Shown: in pieces, positions 60,868 to 64,000 of the stretch
Layout: the number at the start of each line of letters is the position of its first letter
How positions within the stretch are numbered: position 1 is the stretch's first letter
Source: Epiperipatus broadwayi
Taxonomy: Eukaryota > Onychophora > Udeonychophora > Euonychophora > Peripatidae
Direction: 5' to 3'
DNA length: 64,000 bases
NCBI GenBank assembly: GCA_028023455.1
Contig: JAQFVV010000001.1
Coordinates: 22,773,401-22,837,400 of the forward strand
Translations under genes and position numbers: made by a program
Notes under the pieces: generated by a model
What the model was told of the DNA's origin: nothing
Database searches by the model: none
What the model saw: the letters and a program-made list of their open reading frames with translations, nothing else

Positions 60868-61720
60868 TTGATGCCGTCCTCATTTGCACATCGGTTTCTC
60901 TCGTCACTCAAATCCAATAGGATCTCATACTTATCATTGAAATGGACTCGAGAAAATGAAGACAACCGTAATGGCATCAAATTTCTCAGTTTATATATTC
61001 AACAAGACATGGGCTCACTCAACTACAAAATGCTAGTCAAATTTCTCCATGTGCAGTTTCATATACCCGAAATCTATTACACCAACAGCACATAAACTTG
61101 CACGGCTTAAGACATTCTTATTCAGAAACTTTTATCTTTTAAATGTGAGTTCGATCTTAAAAACAACATTGACACATACATATCTGACTTGCACAATATT
61201 GGATTTAAGTTTTCATCTCTCATTCAAACTGTTAAAAAGTTTTATTATAAAATGCGACACCTGCCCCCAACAAGCAATGATAAACCTTGCTGTCTTTTCC
61301 CTATATACTCAAAGTCATTCATTTGATTCATAAAATTTATCACTCCCATCCATCGAGTTGGACGCTACACTCCTTGCCTTTGTACCGATTAATCAATAAT
61401 TCGAAAGATAGATTACATCTTCATTCTCAAATTGTATATAAAATTAAATGCCGGGATTCTTCGTGACCTTCTGTTTACTAAGGTGAATCTCGATCTAACC
61501 TGTCCACCTGATTTGCATAGCATAAATACATGTATAACCAGGCAAAAACACATTCAGACTCTAAATCTGTTTTTTTCCGAGCATTTTTCTAATTATATCC
61601 ATCGATTCGAGCCCACATGTTTCAGTGTTGTTTGCTCGGTATGCAATGATGCCAAGCGAAAGGTCAAGGAGACTTGGTACATTTCCAAGGATAATTTTGC
61701 CATCAATAGGAAATAATCCT
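60868..61720 (+). mobile_element. Penelope-like retroelement remnant (RT tail and C-terminus)
   Basis: The block stands out by its balanced composition. Frame 1 (60868-61095) reads LSSLKSNRISYLSLKWTREN then NGIKFLSLYIQQDMGSLNYK, like the late RT region of Penelope elements (FLD-x-x-I...L...VYRKP). After a shift, DTYISDLHNIGFKFSSLI and PCCLFPIYSKS follow, then VGRYTPC near 61362. Frame 61432-61716 ends TCFSVVCSVCNDAKRKVKE then TWYISKDNFAINRK, resembling the end of the GIY-YIG region (…I...FAINRNSG). Three frames, several stops. Not the same subfamily as the 34430 remnant; no clear YIG core, so the class is likely but not certain. Confidence 0.5.
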
Positions 61721-61749
61721 GCATTCCCCTTTCCAAAAAGTGGCTTGCT

Positions 61750-62950
61750 CTAACTGGTTAATACACTATGCAAACAATATGCGAAATTTTTTAGCCTTTA
61801 ATTAAGGTTCTATTTCCCCACCTCTCATTGCTATGTTTATGACAATTATCACTCGAGAACATACTATGCACTACAGTATTGCTAATATTAATAAAGCTTT
61901 GTTTTTAATATAGTTTTTGTATTTGTATATATATTAATTACAAATTATGTTTTGTCTCTGTGATATAGATAAACTAGGTATATTGATATATTTATCAAAA
62001 GCTAAATTAGATGTTTGATTTAATGAGTGATTATCTCATCCGGATATCCTGATATATCAGATTTAATGTAGTAAAATTATGTTGATTTGAATTTGAGTTT
62101 TGGATAATTGACTCCAGGTTTGAACTGAAAATATGAAAAAAAGTTAAAATAGAAAATAACATAAAACTACATGCATAAAAATTATGATTATAGTAGTTTC
62201 AATTATCAATGTGTGCATGTTTTTGATGGTATACATTAACTAAAAATTTGATTTATTATCTGGAATAACCTTTATTTCAATGCAAAATCATGTGTATGTA
62301 ATTGTGAAAGAACAATTTTTACTATGATGTTTTTTTTTTAATATAGCTATCATAATTTATTAAAATTTTAAAATTATTTTTCTAAATTCTAATACTTAAG
62401 TGGAAAGTATAAAAAAAAAAAAGAGGTGGAAAAATATTTTGTTTAATGCAGGCTGTTTAAGAATTTAAATAATATCAACAGTATATAATAAAGTTGACAT
62501 TTAATAAACCAATACGAATTATTATACATTAATGCCAGATATTGTAAGCCTCACAAATATATCATGAATATAAAACATTTTGTCATTATAGTAATGAGTA
62601 CATGAATTTATGAATTACATTTAGATTATTTTTAAATAGAATCCATTTTGAGGAATTTTGTCATAATAATTTAAAGCATATAATGCTTTGCAGTGTTGTA
62701 CTCATAAATCTGATTATTTGATACCAATATATATGTGCTTGTAAGTTCTCCATCAAAAAGTAAATTAAAATAATTAGGCAATAGGATACAAACTAATGTG
62801 GTAATTTGTTGTTGCTTGTCACACTTTAACATAATTTATTACATTACTAAACTTCATTATATTTATTGTTCATAATATGATTAATAAAAACTAATTAAAA
62901 GTTATAAATTTAACGATTTGGGTGAATTATTTATAATTTATATTTTTTTA
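61750..62950. other. ST13 intron without recognised features
   Basis: AT-rich intron leading to the micro-exon at 62960. Nothing recognised. Confidence 0.5.
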
Positions 62951-62959
62951 TTATTACAG

Positions 62960-62996
62960 TCGTCTGAAGGTGAAGGAGGTGCAGAAAGTGAATTGG
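62960..62996 (+). CDS. ST13: ST13/HIP third coding exon (micro-exon, acidic linker)
   Basis: 37-base exon, TTATTACAG acceptor ending at 62959 and GGTAAGT donor after 62996. It codes SSEGEGGAESEL plus one base, continuing the charged Ser/Glu linker. Phases fit on both sides: phase 0 in, phase 1 out. It is too short to be found by ORF length alone; it is supported by the two consensus splice sites, correct phase and the acidic composition expected before the conserved LD-x-EGVI motif of HIP. The intron to the next exon is only 149 bp. Confidence 0.85.
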
Positions 62997-63145
62997 GTAA
63001 GTTTATAGGTAACATTTTAAAGTATATGTAAACTCACAGAAAATAATATTAGTAAAAAGCTGATTTATTATCTGATGTGAAATATTGTATCTTATAATGA
63101 ATAAATTTATATAATTTTATTATTAATGTTTATTTTTTATATTAG

Positions 63146-63216
63146 AATTAGACAATGAAGGAGTTATTGCAGGAGAATCAGATGAACCTCAAGCCATGGG
63201 TGATGAGGGTAAAGAG
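63146..63216 (+). CDS. ST13: ST13/HIP fourth coding exon (acidic EGVI...MGD segment)
   Basis: Codes (E)LDNEGVIAGESDEPQAMGDEG, matching the conserved HIP stretch (human form: LEIDKEGVIEPD...QEMGDEN) that lies just before the TPR repeats. Acceptor TATATTAG at 63145, entering in phase 1 (G + AA = Glu). The 3' end is ambiguous: GAGG/GTAAAG gives an end at 63208 in phase 1, GAG/GTATTA gives an end at 63216 in phase 0. Both are weak donors; cDNA or the next exon's phase would decide. The TPR region, charged helix and DP/STI1-like C-terminus, which do the Hsp70 binding in the known protein, are outside the window. Confidence 0.88.
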
Positions 63217-63219
63217 GTA

Positions 63220-64000
63220 TTATTTTAATACTATATAATAAATTTTTCTAGATATGCATCTTGCATTTGCACTCTTATAAATCATCAATTTTTATTTGAT
63301 TGAATATATAAAAAAAAGAAAAAGGAATCTCCTAATTTAAAAAAAAAACATTTATTGCAAAAGAATGTCTGCTTGTGTTTTTATTATGTTTATTATTATT
63401 ATTATTTTAAACAATAAATATTAGATTTCTTAAAAAACAATTATTTTAAACAGATTTTTAAAAAAAAAATAATTAAATTTTGGTATATTTAAATATTGTG
63501 CTATTGAAAATATTTGGTAATATTATTAAGTTAATTATTTAAATATGCATACTTAGGGAATTATTTGTGCTTCCAAAATTATTTGTCAGGATTATTTAGT
63601 TACACAAAACAGAGCTAATAGAGATATTTATTTTAAAATTGGTATTTAATTGATAAAATTATTTTGATATATTTTCATTTTTTCATAGAACTATTAATAA
63701 TTCTACTTATGTACAAATAGAATTAAACATTGTTTATAATAATTAGAAATGCAGTAAGATTTCCCATACAAACTATTGTTTTACACTTAAATATATATAT
63801 ATATATATATTGAGACAGATAATCCTAATCTAATACATTGGTGAAATATGGTAGAAAACAAAAGTCACTGGTAAAAATCGTTCTATTAGTTCATTAACCT
63901 TTTTAGTGAAAGCAGCCTAACAAAACCCACTGCAAATGATTATACAATAATATAATATAAAGGGACAATATTAGACCTCACCAGCAAGATCAGAATAATT
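63220..64000. other. ST13 intron, right end of window
   Basis: AT-rich intron after the fourth coding exon; (TTA)n near 63390-63405 and (AT)n at 63791-63810. No further ST13 exon is visible before the window ends. Confidence 0.5.

Overview
The window is animal nuclear DNA: very AT-rich (I estimate three quarters or more A+T by eye), with spliced genes, long introns and many decayed transposable elements. I see no bacterial or organelle genes. The two genes and the mix of repeats (Penelope-like and RTE-like retroelements, tRNA-derived SINEs, Tigger/pogo and hAT DNA transposons) suggest an invertebrate, perhaps a chelicerate or mollusc. The sequence alone does not settle which.

There are two host genes, both partial and divergently oriented. 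XPNPEP3 (mitochondrial/cytosolic Xaa-Pro aminopeptidase 3) lies on the minus strand, with a large coding exon at 15525-16756 and a downstream exon at 547-667; its last exon(s) lie left of position 1. ST13 (Hsc70-interacting protein, HIP) lies on the plus strand, with coding exons at 34293-34414, 39364-39454, 62960-62996 and 63146 to about 63208/63216; its TPR and C-terminal exons lie right of the window. From general knowledge the same pair is head-to-head in human (22q13), so this looks like old conserved microsynteny. A CpG- and GC-enriched stretch at about 25440-25960, with outward-facing splice donors on both strands, is my best candidate for the shared promoter and first non-coding exons.

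The rest is intron and intergenic DNA full of repeats. From left to right: a decayed LINE (860-2780, minus); half of a hairpin element (4455-4550); a LINE reverse-transcriptase remnant (4690-5480, minus); a tRNA-derived SINE (7349-7449, minus); a duplicated, formerly coding unit of unknown family (9411-10795); an RTE-like LINE (about 11000-11760); a hAT remnant (12364-12720); the first of two 2.1-kb LTR-like repeats (12944-15066); three inverted repeats that look like Penelope termini (18475-19208, 19797-19916, 21488-21862); a palindromic element with 19-bp flanking repeats (22940-23172); a LINE fragment and SINEs (27130-29130); a SINE with perfect flanking repeats (33493-33641); a Penelope GIY-YIG remnant close to ST13 exon 2 (34747-35036); a Tigger-like element with both ends (35286-36585); a second Tigger copy abutted by an RTE LINE (40251-42770); a hammerhead-ribozyme-bearing tandem unit (about 43030-43545); an LTR-like block (from 44198); the second 2.1-kb LTR-like repeat (53120-55315); a near-perfect palindrome with 16-bp flanking repeats (57504-57731); paired SINEs (58845-59066); and a second Penelope-like remnant (60868-61720).

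The two most unusual things are (1) the minus-strand hammerhead ribozyme core at 43184-43221, inside a unit of about 396 bp repeated about 1.3 times, which resembles animal retrozymes; and (2) a family of near-perfect hairpin elements (57515-57687, 22953-23122 and a half copy at 4455-4550), with long direct repeats of 16-19 bp around the two complete copies, which is unusual for fold-back DNA elements and more like retroposition.
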